Shown here piece by piece: positions 9,300 through 17,833 of a DNA stretch of 64,000 nucleotides. This DNA is from Bradyrhizobium sp. CB2312. Its GTDB lineage: Bacteria > Pseudomonadota > Alphaproteobacteria > Rhizobiales > Xanthobacteraceae. The translations under genes were made by a program, and so were the position numbers. The stretch spans positions 6,841,501 to 6,905,500 of the forward strand of contig NZ_CP121668.1 in assembly GCF_029714425.1 (NCBI RefSeq), given 5' to 3'. A model generated the notes under the pieces. It was not told the DNA's origin. It saw only the letters and a list, made by a program, of their open reading frames with translations, and ran no database searches. Position 1 is the stretch's first letter. Every line of letters starts with the position of its first letter.

Positions 9300-9569
9300 T
9301 TAGCCGATCTCGAAGTCCGCGCTCTGCGCGGCGTTCTCGCCGTGCCCGTCGAAGGCCCTCAGGAAGTATGTTCCCGGCTCGATGGCGTCAGGCAATCTGA
9401 TGCGCAGCGCCCCGACGGGAACGGGCGATGCAACCCTGGTGACCGTCTCAGGCAGCTGCCGCCCGCTTGCCTTCTCGACCAGCACCACCTTCGCCCCGAC
9501 CATCAGCCGTTGATATTTGGCAACAATGACGCGGTTCTCGATCTCGATGGAGCTGATGACGGGTTTCAT
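9300..9569 (-). CDS. Small protein of unknown function
   Basis: An 89-residue protein starting at ATG 9569 (MKPVISSIEIENR). It has no signal peptide or membrane segment. The alternating pattern and the end GTYFLRAFDGHGENAAQSADFEIG suggest a small beta-sandwich domain, but I do not recognise a family. It lies between the 466-residue unknown gene and ccmI on the same strand; the ccmI promoter region separates it from the ccm operon. A 12-base palindrome sits 73 bases upstream. Confidence 0.6.
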   Translation of the reverse strand: MKPVISSIEIENRVIVAKYQRLMVGAKVVLVEKASGRQLPETVTRVASPVPVGALRIRLPDAIEPGTYFLRAFDGHGENAAQSADFEIG

Positions 9570-9641
9570 GCGCCCACAGATAGAAATTTCAAAACTTGCA
9601 CGGCGACCGTAGGGCTCGCCACCGGCAGCGTCAACCACAAA

Positions 9642-9653
9642 TTGTGATCACAA
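9642..9653. promoter_or_regulatory. Palindrome TTGTGATCACAA upstream of the 89-residue gene
   Basis: A perfect 12-base palindrome in an A+T-rich patch between the stop of the 466-residue gene and the start at 9569. The half-sites TTGTGA and TCACAA are CRP-like, but the six-base spacer CRP needs is missing, so another dimeric regulator is more likely if it is a real operator. Confidence 0.3.
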
Positions 9654-9668
9654 AAATATGCGCTTGGA

Positions 9669-11069
9669 TCAGCTTGCGCGCGACGATTTGCGCTCGCCAG
9701 TAGCTGCATTCTCCGCGGCGCGGCTCATCAGCGAGGCGTAGTCATCGCCGAACAGCACTTGGCAGAAGCGAATTGCGGCCTGCACCTGCTGCTGGCGGTA
9801 GGTACGGACCTTGTGATCGGCGGCGCGCAGCGATTGCACAAGCTGCTCGGTCGAGCGCTCGACATATTGCTGGAGGTCGGAATAGGTGCGCAGCGTCACC
9901 TCGTTGATCGCAAGCTCGCTGGCATAGTTGCGGCAGGTCGCGACGAAATCGATCAGCGCCGCCGTTTCCTCGACCTCGGTGCTGTCGATCCGCGCCCCCG
10001 GCGGGATGTCCTTCTCGGGCCGCTGGCGCAGGATGCGGCGGACCCGGCCCGGAACACTGTCGATCTCCGATTGCAGCGCATTGGAGATGTCGGCCCGGAT
10101 CGAGGTCAGCTGCTTGCCCCAAGTCGAATCGTTGCGCAGGTCGAGCTCGGTGCGCAGCCCGCGCACGCCGTCATGCAGCGCCTTGAGATTGTCGGCAACG
10201 TTGTCGAAATGGCCGCGCTTGATGTCCATGCGCAGGATCGCGGCGACGCAGGACAGATCGTGCAGGGCCATCGTGACCGCGACACCATAAGGCGTCGCCG
10301 CGACGCGGATCTCGTCGTCGGACGCGGCCATCTTGATGGCGAGGCGGATGATCTGCCAGGGCGCGGTCATCCGCTGCGCCACCATCGAGAGGGCGAAGGG
10401 CAGCATCTGCGGCGTCTGGAGCACGGGAATGTTGAGCGCCGCCGTCACCGAGGCGATCTGGGGCTCGCCGAAGGCGCGCAGGAAGCGCGGCAGCTTCTCG
10501 TTCAGGGTGGCGATGGCCTCCCGGACCTGGAGCACCGCCCCGATCGAATAGAGATCCTCGATCACATTGGGCGGGCCGACACGGGCGAGCGCGCGCGATT
10601 TGTCGCCGCCGCCCGGACCCGTCAGCTCGAAGATGGCATCGGCGGCCACGGCCTGGAGCTTGTGCGCGAGCGCCTCGACCTGCCCTCCCGCCTCGGCCGG
10701 CATGCGCGCCAGCGCCGCCTCGAATTCGTTGACCTTGTCCGGCGCGCCGTCGCGGCCGAGCCATTGCCAGATCGGATGCAGCGAGGCGCGACGGATCTGG
10801 CCGACCCGAATCGGAGCGCCCGCCTCGACCAGGAACGGTTCCAGCGCCTGGAACAGCAGCCGCGACAAATCATCGGTGCGCGGCAGTGGGGCTTCGTCGG
10901 CTTCGCTCTTGCGCACGATCTTGCGCAGCTGCTCCAGCACGAGGGTCGCCACGGCCGTGTCCTGGCCGCGCTCGAGCGCGCGCTCGAACTCCCGCATCAG
11001 CAGCGCCTGCGACTGCGGCGGGAGCTGCGCGAGATATTCCCTCAGCCGCTCGATCGATGTCTGGCTCAT
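9669..11069 (-). CDS. Conserved protein of unknown function, 466 residues
   Basis: A soluble, mostly helical protein with no signal peptide or clear membrane segment. It begins MSQTSIERLREYLAQLPPQSQ and ends in a basic Ser-rich tail (GERKSSRAS). Helices with heptad-like spacing occur in the C-terminal half (NYASELAINEVTLRTYSDLQ and what follows), suggesting a coiled coil or four-helix bundle. I do not recognise a family or catalytic motif. It follows the FeuQ-like gene on the same strand after about 160 bases and may be transcribed with it. Confidence 0.75.
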   Translation of the reverse strand: MSQTSIERLREYLAQLPPQSQALLMREFERALERGQDTAVATLVLEQLRKIVRKSEADEAPLPRTDDLSRLLFQALEPFLVEAGAPIRVGQIRRASLHPIWQWLGRDGAPDKVNEFEAALARMPAEAGGQVEALAHKLQAVAADAIFELTGPGGGDKSRALARVGPPNVIEDLYSIGAVLQVREAIATLNEKLPRFLRAFGEPQIASVTAALNIPVLQTPQMLPFALSMVAQRMTAPWQIIRLAIKMAASDDEIRVAATPYGVAVTMALHDLSCVAAILRMDIKRGHFDNVADNLKALHDGVRGLRTELDLRNDSTWGKQLTSIRADISNALQSEIDSVPGRVRRILRQRPEKDIPPGARIDSTEVEETAALIDFVATCRNYASELAINEVTLRTYSDLQQYVERSTEQLVQSLRAADHKVRTYRQQQVQAAIRFCQVLFGDDYASLMSRAAENAATGERKSSRAS

Positions 11070-11230
11070 GCGCCCGGTAATGCACGGTAAAATGGCGGAC
11101 GTGGGATGCGTCCGGGCGCGATCATAGGAGGCTGCGCCTTAAGAAGCGGTTGAGGACGTTGGCGCGAATGCTCCCTTTGGCTCTGCGAATTGGTCGTCCT
11201 CAAGCCGAAAACTCCCGTGGGAACAAGGGA

Positions 11231-12607
11231 TTATATTCCTGGGAGGACCAGCTCGGCGCGCAGGCCCCCGATCGGCGCGCCACTGAGGGACAGGCTGCCG
11301 CCATAGAGCGCGGCAAGGTCGGTCACGATGGACAGACCAAGTCCCGAGCCGGGCTTGGACTCGTCCAGCCGCTGCCCGCGCCGGGAGACCTGGGCGCGCT
11401 CGGCCTCCGAAAGGCCGCGGCCGTCATCGTCGACGAGGATCCGCAGCCGGGGGCCGGTGTCCGCCTGACGCGCCGTCTCCACCAGGACCTCGATGAAGAC
11501 CCGGGAGGCCGCCCATTTGCAGGCATTGTCGACGAGATTGCCGACCATCTCCTCCAGATCCTGCCGCTCGCCGCGAAACTTCGCCGACGGATCGGCCTTG
11601 GCCTCGACCAAGATGCCGCGGTCGCGGTGGATCTTCTCCATGGTCCGCCGCAGCGCCTCGATCGCAGGCGCAACCTCCGTCACGGTCGCGACCACCGAAA
11701 CCCGCGCCGCGATACGGGCGCGCTCCAGGTGATGGGCGACCTGGTCGCGCATCACGTCGGCCTGCTCCATCACCTTGGCCGCGAACGGCTCGGCGGCGTG
11801 GGCGCCGGCCTCGTTGACGATGACCGAGAGCGGCGTCTTGATCGCGTGGGCGAGATTGCCGACATGGGTGCGTGCACGCTCGACGATCTCGCGATTGGCT
11901 TCGATCAGCGCGTTGGTCTCGCGCGCCAGCGGCGCGATCTCGACCGGGAATTCGCCTTCGAGCCGCTCCGCCCGCCCGGACCGGATGTCGGCGATCGATT
12001 CCGAGATGCGCTTGAGCGGCGCGAGGCCAAAGCGGACCTGGAACACCGTTGTCAGCAGCAGCACGATGCCGAGCGCGGTGAATGTGCCGCCGAGATAGTA
12101 GTCGAAGCTGCGTGTCTCGTCGAAAATCTCGGTATCGTCGCCGGCGACGCTGACGAGGAATTTGCCGTCGGCACCGAGATCGACCGGCCGCTCCACCATG
12201 CGCAGATTCTGCCCCTCGGGCCCGTCGACGTAGGCGAGGCGAATGCCGGCGGCGGTGAGCTCGGCGCCCTGCTCCTCCAGCTTCGGCAGCTTCTTGTCCC
12301 ACAGCGAGCGCGAGGAGCGCACCTCCGGCTTCTCGGTGTCGGTGCGCGTGATCTGCCAGTACCAGCCGGACAGCGGCAGCTCGAACAAGGGCTCGCCCAG
12401 CGACTGGAACTGGCGGTCCGGCGGCTCGTCGGGCGTCGCGACCTCGGCGATGAGGGTGCGCAGATAGAGATTGAGCCGGCGGTCGAAGGCGCGCTCGGTG
12501 GCGTTCTTGTAGACCGACGACAGCACGACGCCGGTGATGGCCAGGATCACCACGAGCCACGCCGTCGCCGACAGGAACAGCCGGTTGGCAAGTGAGCTAG
12601 CGGCCAT
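11231..12607 (-). CDS. feuQ: Sensor histidine kinase, FeuQ-like
   Basis: A 458-residue membrane kinase with helices at about 12-32 and 172-192, a periplasmic sensor loop, HAMP, an H-box NLAHAIKTPLSVIVNEA (His254), N-box NLVDNACKWA and G-boxes DDDGRGL and GSGLGLSI. The layout, a PhoQ-like ATPase domain and the paired regulator fit FeuQ of rhizobia, which with FeuP controls cyclic glucan export in Sinorhizobium. The name rests on recalled similarity. It starts 96 bases after the regulator gene on the same strand. Confidence 0.8.
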   Translation of the reverse strand: MAASSLANRLFLSATAWLVVILAITGVVLSSVYKNATERAFDRRLNLYLRTLIAEVATPDEPPDRQFQSLGEPLFELPLSGWYWQITRTDTEKPEVRSSRSLWDKKLPKLEEQGAELTAAGIRLAYVDGPEGQNLRMVERPVDLGADGKFLVSVAGDDTEIFDETRSFDYYLGGTFTALGIVLLLTTVFQVRFGLAPLKRISESIADIRSGRAERLEGEFPVEIAPLARETNALIEANREIVERARTHVGNLAHAIKTPLSVIVNEAGAHAAEPFAAKVMEQADVMRDQVAHHLERARIAARVSVVATVTEVAPAIEALRRTMEKIHRDRGILVEAKADPSAKFRGERQDLEEMVGNLVDNACKWAASRVFIEVLVETARQADTGPRLRILVDDDGRGLSEAERAQVSRRGQRLDESKPGSGLGLSIVTDLAALYGGSLSLSGAPIGGLRAELVLPGI

Positions 12608-12702
12608 CGGAACGGTCCCGGCAGGCGCAGGATGTCAGGGCGTCGAACGTCATGACCGGACCAAGGCCCCTGTTCGGGCTGCCCGTCAAGCCCGAGAGGG
12701 CC

Positions 12703-13368
12703 TCAGGCGGCCGGCGGGGTCAGGAGATAGCCGAGCCCGCGGACGGTCTGGATGATGTCGACGTCGAGCTTCTTGCGGATGCGGCCGACGAAGACCTCGA
12801 TGGTGTTGGAGTCGCGGTCGAAATCCTGGTCGTAGAGATGCTCGACGAGCTCGGTGCGGGAGACGACGCGCCCGGAATGATGCATCAGATAGGCCAGAAG
12901 CCGATATTCGTGCGAGGTCATCTTGACCGGGTTGCCCGATACGCTGACCCGGCCGGTCCTGGTGTCGAGCGTGACGGGGCCGCAAGAGAGCTCACTCTGG
13001 GCGTGGCCGGTGGAGCGGCGCAGCAGGGCGCGGATGCGCGCCAACACCTCCTCCAGATGGAACGGCTTTGCGACATAATCGTCGGCGCCGGCATCGAAGC
13101 CCTGGACCTTGTCGCTCCAGCGGTCGCGCGCTGTGAGGATCAGCACCGGCATGGTGCGGCCGTTGCGGCGCCATGCCTCCAGCACCGAGATGCCGTCTTT
13201 CTTCGGCAGGCCGATGTCGAGCACGACGGCGTCGTAGGGCTCGTTGTCGCCGAGATAATGCCCCTCCTCTCCGTCGAAGGCGCGATCGACGACGTAGCCG
13301 GCGTCGGTCAGCGCCTTGGTGAGCTGGCGATTGAGATCGGGGTCGTCCTCAACAACGAGCAGGCGCAC
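12703..13368 (-). CDS. feuP: OmpR-family response regulator, FeuP-like
   Basis: A 221-residue regulator starting at GTG 13368 (GGAGAG six bases upstream). The receiver domain has Asp51 (VVLDIGLPKKDG) and the Lys in YVAKPFHLEE; the winged-helix domain contains SHEYRLLAYLMHHSGRVVSR and the recognition segment DSNTIEVFVGRIRKKL. The segments DRWSDKVQGFDAGADDYVAK and VSRTELVEHLYDQDFDRDSN match FeuP as I remember it. It forms a pair with the downstream kinase. An inverted repeat TTAGT-N5-ACTAA lies about 96 bases upstream. Confidence 0.87.
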   Translation of the reverse strand: MRLLVVEDDPDLNRQLTKALTDAGYVVDRAFDGEEGHYLGDNEPYDAVVLDIGLPKKDGISVLEAWRRNGRTMPVLILTARDRWSDKVQGFDAGADDYVAKPFHLEEVLARIRALLRRSTGHAQSELSCGPVTLDTRTGRVSVSGNPVKMTSHEYRLLAYLMHHSGRVVSRTELVEHLYDQDFDRDSNTIEVFVGRIRKKLDVDIIQTVRGLGYLLTPPAA

Positions 13369-13463
13369 GTTTCTCTCCAGAGATTGGCCGCATCAACTGC
13401 GCCAGAGATGAGCAATTCCGGCGTGAACTGAATATGAACGCGGGGAACTGCCTGCGTTACTTT

Positions 13464-13478
13464 TTAGTCATATACTAA
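13464..13478. promoter_or_regulatory. Inverted repeat in the feuP promoter region
   Basis: TTAGTCATATACTAA (TTAGT-N5-ACTAA) stands out as A+T-rich in a G+C-rich setting, between feuP and the small membrane protein gene. It may be part of the feuP promoter or an operator; nothing more can be read from it. Confidence 0.3.
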
Positions 13479-13593
13479 CAACGCGCCGACGCGACTGCGC
13501 CCGCCGGGCCACCGGATGAGCCGGGGCATGGCGAGCGCAATGTGCCGCTTTGCGCGGCGAGTCGGAAGGGTCTGAACGCCTCGACGTCGGCCG

Positions 13594-13749
13594 TCAGGTC
13601 CGGAAGAACACGAACCAGACGACGGCGAGGATCAGGATCGCCAGTCCGGTCGAGATGGCGAGCAGCGCGGCCACCGAAGGTCCGGGCTCGCCCTGGCGGG
13701 CCTCGGTCGGAGTTTCGACGATCCGGTTCTGCTCTCGCGTGGTTGCCAT
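13594..13749 (-). CDS. Small single-pass membrane protein
   Basis: A 51-residue protein starting at ATG 13749 (MATTREQNRIVE), with GAGG six bases upstream. The N-terminal half is polar and the C-terminal half is one hydrophobic helix (SVAALLAISTGLAILILAVVWFVFF) ending in RT. It is upstream of feuP on the same strand but separated by 225 bases with its own A+T-rich promoter-like patch. It does not resemble the periplasmic FeuN inhibitor, which has a cleavable signal. Confidence 0.6.
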   Translation of the reverse strand: MATTREQNRIVETPTEARQGEPGPSVAALLAISTGLAILILAVVWFVFFRT

Positions 13750-13985
13750 GATGCCCTCAATCTCTGGATGTCGCCTCCGATGGCCGGCGACCATGTCGCA
13801 GCCCCGTGTCCGGAGCCAACGCCCGATCCGATATGATGTTCCGGCTTTTGCCGCGGACTGAGGCAGCAACCGCGCGCTCAGCAGCCGGTTAACGCAGTTG
13901 CAAGATTCCGCGTCGTGCCTTGCTATGATTCGGTGTTCCCCGATGGTATCCTTGTCTGCTGTCCCCGTTGCGTTTGGAGTAGCCC

Positions 13986-14966
13986 ATGGCCCCCCGCGCC
14001 AATTGGAAGGGTTTTCTGCGTCTGTCGCTCGTGACCTGCCCGGTCGCGCTGTATCCGGCCACTTCGGATACCGAGAAGGTCTCGTTCAACCAGATCAACC
14101 GCAAGACAGGCCACCGGATCAAGTATCTGAAGGTCGACGCCGAGACCGGTGACGAGGTGACCTCCGAGGACATCGTCAAGGGCTACAAGGTCGACACCGA
14201 TACCTATATCGAGGTCACCAAGGACGAGCTCGACGACATCGCGCTCGATTCCACGCACACGATCGACATCGACGAGTTCGTGCCGAAGGCCGACATCGAC
14301 AACCGCTATCTGATCCGCCCCTATTATCTCGTGCCCGACGGAAAGGTCGGCCACGACGCCTATGCGGTGATCCGCGAGACCATCCGCAGCATGGACAAGG
14401 TCGCGATCGGCCGCGTGGTGCTGACCAACCGCGAGCACATCATCGCGCTGGAGCCGCTCGAGAGCGGCCTGATGGGCACGCTGCTGCGCTATCCCTACGA
14501 GGTCCGCAGCGAGACCGAATATTTCGACGACATCCAGGACGTGAAGCTGACCAAGGACATGCTCGACCTTGCCAAGCACATCGTCGAAAAGAAGTCCGGC
14601 GCGTTCGAGCCCGAGCTGTTCGAGGACCATTACGAGAGCGCGCTGATCGACCTCATCAACAAGAAGCGCAGCGGCATGCCCATCGCCGCAAAGGCCACGC
14701 CAAAGACCAGCGGCAACGTCATCAGCCTGATGGACGCGCTGAAAAAGAGCATCGCGAACGAGAAGGATACAGCTCCCGCGGCGAAGGCCGCCAAGGAGGC
14801 GGTCAAGGGCAAGAAGCCGAAGAAGCGCGTCGAGGGCCAGCGCGAGATGCTGCTGCCGATATCAGGCAAGGGCGGCAAGGACGCTGCTGCGAAGACGGCG
14901 AAGGAGCCTGCGAGGAAGGCCGACAAGCCGGTGCGCGCGCCGGCGCGCGCGAAGAAGGCCGGCTAG
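13986..14966 (+). CDS. ku: Ku protein of bacterial non-homologous end joining
   Basis: A 326-residue homodimeric DNA end-binding protein that threads onto double-strand breaks and recruits the ligase LigD. It begins MAPRANWKGFLRLSLVTCPVALYPA and has the Ku core (FNQINRKTGHRIKY, DIVKGYKVD, IDEFVPKADID, PYYLVPDGKVGHDAY). A long Lys/Ala-rich tail from about 240 (KKPKKRVEGQREMLLP, then Lys-Ala repeats) is typical of bacterial Ku and likely binds DNA. No ligD gene is in the window. Confidence 0.95.
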   Translation: MAPRANWKGFLRLSLVTCPVALYPATSDTEKVSFNQINRKTGHRIKYLKVDAETGDEVTSEDIVKGYKVDTDTYIEVTKDELDDIALDSTHTIDIDEFVPKADIDNRYLIRPYYLVPDGKVGHDAYAVIRETIRSMDKVAIGRVVLTNREHIIALEPLESGLMGTLLRYPYEVRSETEYFDDIQDVKLTKDMLDLAKHIVEKKSGAFEPELFEDHYESALIDLINKKRSGMPIAAKATPKTSGNVISLMDALKKSIANEKDTAPAAKAAKEAVKGKKPKKRVEGQREMLLPISGKGGKDAAAKTAKEPARKADKPVRAPARAKKAG

Positions 14967-15025
14967 CGGCATCACACCGTCGCATCGCGCAGTGATCTCT
15001 CCCCTCGCCGATCGGCCGGCCTGAC

Positions 15026-15262
15026 ATGCCCTGGTCGGCGGCGTTCGACGATCCCATTGCCTTGCGCGGCGGGCGCAAGCTGCGGACGCTGCAGGAGGCG
15101 GCCGATCACATCATGCGGCTGCCCGAGGACGCGCAGCACGCCCCTCATTGGCAGACCGCGATCGAGACGCTGATCCATGCGGCCGAGACCGGCGGCGGAT
15201 GGATGATGTTCGCGCGCATCGCGATGTTGCGGGCGCTGAACGCGGACGCCGGCCGCAGCTAG
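15026..15262 (+). CDS. Small conserved protein of unknown function
   Basis: A 78-residue protein starting MPWSAAFDDPIALRGGRKL, with the segment TLQEAADHIMRLPEDAQHAP and a C-terminal helix. No membrane segment or catalytic motif is visible. It resembles short hypothetical proteins common in Bradyrhizobium genomes. It lies 59 bases after ku on the same strand, possibly in the same transcript. The ribosome binding site is weak. Confidence 0.55.
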   Translation: MPWSAAFDDPIALRGGRKLRTLQEAADHIMRLPEDAQHAPHWQTAIETLIHAAETGGGWMMFARIAMLRALNADAGRS

Positions 15263-15464
15263 GCGCTGTGTCGCGTGCAGGATGCTGCGCTCGCGTTCCT
15301 CGTGACCCGTCTCGCGAACAGCCTCAACAATCCGTTAAGCCCGCATTGTGGTTTTCGCCTGCTCTCGGACGACGCCACGTAATCCTACGGAAGACAAAAT
15401 TAACCTTCGATTCCCGCTGCTCAGCGCATGGTCGCATCGTCGATTGAACCCGGGGGTTGCACCC

Positions 15465-15647
15465 GTGCCGCAGCAGGACGCCAGAAAGAACTACATCGGC
15501 CTCGTCAACGACACGGCCGAGGACGAGCGCCTCACCGGCGGCGCCGCGCAGTTGCAGCCGCGCGTCATGAGCTATCTGGTCGGGCGCCTTGCAGCGGTGC
15601 TGAAACGCTCCGGCAAGGCCGCGCCAGGGCGGTCGATCGCGTCCTGA
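15465..15647 (+). CDS. Possible small protein of unknown function
   Basis: A 60-residue frame starting at GTG 15465 (PQQDARKNYIGLVNDTAED), with GGGGG eight bases upstream. The product is soluble, acidic at the start and basic at the end (RLAAVLKRSGKAAPGRSIAS). The frame is open upstream to 15348, but that part looks noncoding. No family is recognised. Codon use is normal for the window. Confidence 0.35.
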   Translation: MPQQDARKNYIGLVNDTAEDERLTGGAAQLQPRVMSYLVGRLAAVLKRSGKAAPGRSIAS

Positions 15648-15702
15648 ACGGAGACAGCGTCAAATCCAGCCAAAGCCGGTGAGGAAACCTTAAGTCAACG
15701 AA

Positions 15703-15718
15703 TGGCACGTATATGGCC
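15703..15718 (+). promoter_or_regulatory. Candidate sigma-54 type promoter upstream of the Flp pilin gene
   Basis: TGGCACGTATATGGCC keeps the invariant GG and GC of a -24/-12 promoter at the correct spacing and a perfect TGGCACG block, but has two mismatches in the -12 block (TGGCC for TTGCW). It is about 120 bases upstream of the pilin start. A single weak match may be chance. Confidence 0.25.
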
Positions 15719-15838
15719 GCAGGCAGGAAGCATCCCGCCTGCCCTTTTGCGCGCGCACGCGCCCCGAAAGTTAGTGAATCAATTTACCATTCCGAAAACG
15801 GCGCCAGCCTACGTTGGACGGATGAACAGGAGTTGACG

Positions 15839-16003
15839 ATGACTTTGCTCAGGTCATTTCTTGCCGATGAACATGGTGCCACCGCCATCGAGTATTGCCT
15901 GATCGCCGCCGGCATCGCGCTCGCGATCGTCACCATCGTCAACAACACCGGCAGCGCGCTCCTCAACAACAAGTTCAACTCGGTCAGCTCGGCGATAAAG
16001 TAA
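15839..16003 (+). CDS. Flp/Fap-type pilin
   Basis: A 54-residue type IVb pilin precursor. The short leader MTLLRSFLADEHG ends at the prepilin peptidase site before ATAIEY, with Glu at mature position 5 (Glu18), followed by a hydrophobic helix (CLIAAGIALAIVTIV). ATG 15839 has AGGAG seven bases upstream. Such pilins are exported and assembled by the Tad system; no tad gene is near, so this is an orphan subunit. Confidence 0.88.
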   Translation: MTLLRSFLADEHGATAIEYCLIAAGIALAIVTIVNNTGSALLNNKFNSVSSAIK

Positions 16004-16183
16004 CGGCCGCTGTGGCCTGACGCGACGCCCCCTGCACGCTCGTCGGAGCCCGCCGGGTAGAGCGAAGCAAACTCCCCATTTCCGTCACCTTTGGCAGCCA
16101 TTTGGGTGCTGATATTCTTCAGCACGGCATGACGCGAGCCGTCATGCTCTCGATCATTGAACCAAGGTTGTTTGAGGATGCCG

Positions 16184-16618
16184 ATGAGACGCACGATGGT
16201 TCTGGCTGTCAGCCTCGCGTTTGTCGGCCTCTGGCCGCAGGACGGCGCGAAAGCACAGACCGCACCGCCGGTTTCGCTTGCTCCGCCGCAAGCGTCGCCG
16301 CCCCAAGGGTCGCAGCAGCAGGCATCGCCACCGCCAGCAAGCGCCAGGAATTCCCGGCCCAAGCGCGATCCTGCCTTGGTGGCCGCGCCCGGCGGAGAGG
16401 CTTCGAAGCCCGTGATTGGCGGTTTTCCGGCATCGCCCAATCCCGCCGCCGACTACGATGGCTTCAGCGTCGGCACTGAGGACAACGACACCCACGGTCA
16501 GGTGTCGCCGCCGGCCCGGTCACGCGGGGCAAGGAGCGGCTCCACGGACCCGGACTCGTTCGATCCGGAGGATGAGGCGTTGAAGCGAAAGCTGACGATC
16601 TGCAAAAACTGCAAATAG
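16184..16618 (+). CDS. Secreted proline/serine-rich protein of unknown function
   Basis: A 144-residue protein starting at ATG 16184 (MRRTMVLAVSLAFVGLWPQ), preferred over the codon six bases upstream because GAGG is then correctly spaced. A signal peptide probably ends near AKA-Q. The mature part is low in complexity, rich in Pro, Ser, Gln and Ala, and ends acidic then basic (DPDSFDPEDEALKRKLTICKNCK) with a CKNCK terminus. No domain is recognised. Periplasmic location is inferred. Confidence 0.6.
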   Translation: MRRTMVLAVSLAFVGLWPQDGAKAQTAPPVSLAPPQASPPQGSQQQASPPPASARNSRPKRDPALVAAPGGEASKPVIGGFPASPNPAADYDGFSVGTEDNDTHGQVSPPARSRGARSGSTDPDSFDPEDEALKRKLTICKNCK

Positions 16619-16632
16619 GTTGCTGACGCCGT

Positions 16633-16938
16633 TCACCGGCCCCCAACCTCGACCGCTTCCAAGACCACCGCCGTCCGATCAGCCAGCTCGGGAATTTTGG
16701 CCAGGTAGGCCTGGTAATGCGGCGTGGTTCGGTGAGCTTCCACGGCCGCAACGTCCCGATACAGCTCGTCGAGAACGTAGCGATCTTCATTCGATATGTC
16801 GCGCCAGACATCCCAGTGCAAGTTGCCAGGTTCGGCCCTGGAGTGCGGTGCCATGCCGGCAAGCAGTGCCCTGAGTTCAGCGGACTTGCCCGGGCGAGCA
16901 ACCAGGATAGCGGTGATCTTGGATGGCGATTGCGTCAT
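16633..16938 (-). CDS. Antibiotic-biosynthesis-monooxygenase-fold protein (putative quinol monooxygenase)
   Basis: A 101-residue dimeric alpha/beta ferredoxin-like protein starting at ATG 16938 (MTQSPSKITAILVARPGKSAEL), with GGAG upstream. Segments typical of the ABM family are SRAEPGNLHWDVWRD, FxLDELYRD-like YVLDELYRDVAAVEAH and HYQAYLAKIPEL. YgiN-type members act on quinols without cofactors; this assignment is by family only. It lies downstream of the DJ-1-like gene on the same strand; a second ABM-fold gene is at 25413. Confidence 0.85.
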   Translation of the reverse strand: MTQSPSKITAILVARPGKSAELRALLAGMAPHSRAEPGNLHWDVWRDISNEDRYVLDELYRDVAAVEAHRTTPHYQAYLAKIPELADRTAVVLEAVEVGGR

Positions 16939-17029
16939 TCGACAGCTCCTGATGCGAGGGCAGGCGCGGCTTGGGAGATGCCGAGCCCCCTCGCGAATTG
17001 CGTTCACTCCGAGATTTCAGATGTTCGCG

Positions 17030-17707
17030 TCACCGGTCCTGTCGCTTGAGGGCGGAGAGCAACTCTTTTCCCAGCAGTCCGGCCGAAGCGGGGTTCTGCC
17101 CCGTGATGAGCCGGCCGTCGACGACGACGTGAGGCTGCCAGTTGGCGACAGACGAGTACTCGGCGCCCTCTGCCCTTAACGCGTCCTCGAGCTCGTAAGG
17201 CACATCCTCGCGGGCGTAATCGTACTCTTCCTTCTTTGAGAAGGACGTGAGCTTCTTGCCGCGCACGAAAGGGCTGCCGTCACCAAGGTCAACGCCAAGC
17301 AGCGCGCACGGCCCGTGACAGACAGCGCTGACGAGCTTGCCAGTGCTCCAGGCGCGCACGATGGCATTCTGGACCGCTGCGTTGCGCTGGATGTCCACCA
17401 TGGGCCCGAGACCGCCGGGCACCAGAATGGCGTCGTAATCGGCGGCATCCACCTCGGACAATTTGCGACTGTGATTTAGGCGACGAAAGGCTTTACTCGC
17501 GAGGAAATCCTTCTGAGCGGGATCTTTCTCGTCGTACGCATCGTAAGGCGTCCATCCCCCGGCCGGGGACGCGAACTCCACCGCGACCCCGGCCTTGTCG
17601 AGCACCTCGAAAGGATGGGCGACCTCGGCGAAAAAGAAGCCGACCTTGCGATTATGCGGACCGAGCACGGCTGCGTTGGTGACGATGAAGAGGACATGTT
17701 GGGTCAT
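17030..17707 (-). CDS. DJ-1/PfpI family protein (type 1 glutamine amidotransferase fold, Hsp31-like)
   Basis: A 225-residue protein starting at ATG 17707 (MTQHVLFIVTNAAVLG), with AAGGAG upstream. It has Glu28, the nucleophile elbow SAVCHGPCALLGV (Cys130, His131) and ILVPGGLGPM. The length and insert between strands fit Hsp31/YhbO-like proteins, which act as glyoxalase III or deglycase and stress chaperone. The exact activity cannot be read. It lies 91 bases upstream of the ABM gene on the same strand. Confidence 0.87.
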   Translation of the reverse strand: MTQHVLFIVTNAAVLGPHNRKVGFFFAEVAHPFEVLDKAGVAVEFASPAGGWTPYDAYDEKDPAQKDFLASKAFRRLNHSRKLSEVDAADYDAILVPGGLGPMVDIQRNAAVQNAIVRAWSTGKLVSAVCHGPCALLGVDLGDGSPFVRGKKLTSFSKKEEYDYAREDVPYELEDALRAEGAEYSSVANWQPHVVVDGRLITGQNPASAGLLGKELLSALKRQDR

Positions 17708-17833
17708 GGGTTTCTCCTTTGGATAAGGCCTTGCATTCAGGCGGCCAGAGCACCATTGCTGGCCGACCAACAACTTTGCTGTCGGGATGCTGTCCCAACC
17801 ATTGGGATCACGTTGACGCGACGCGGAGACGCC

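Noticed and set aside
9642..9653. CRP binding site
   Set aside because: The half-sites look right but the six-base spacer needed between TGTGA and TCACA is absent.
16106..16125. Hairpin GTGCTGA/TCAGCAC as a terminator of the pilin gene
   Set aside because: No T run follows, and it is 100 bases past the stop; probably incidental.
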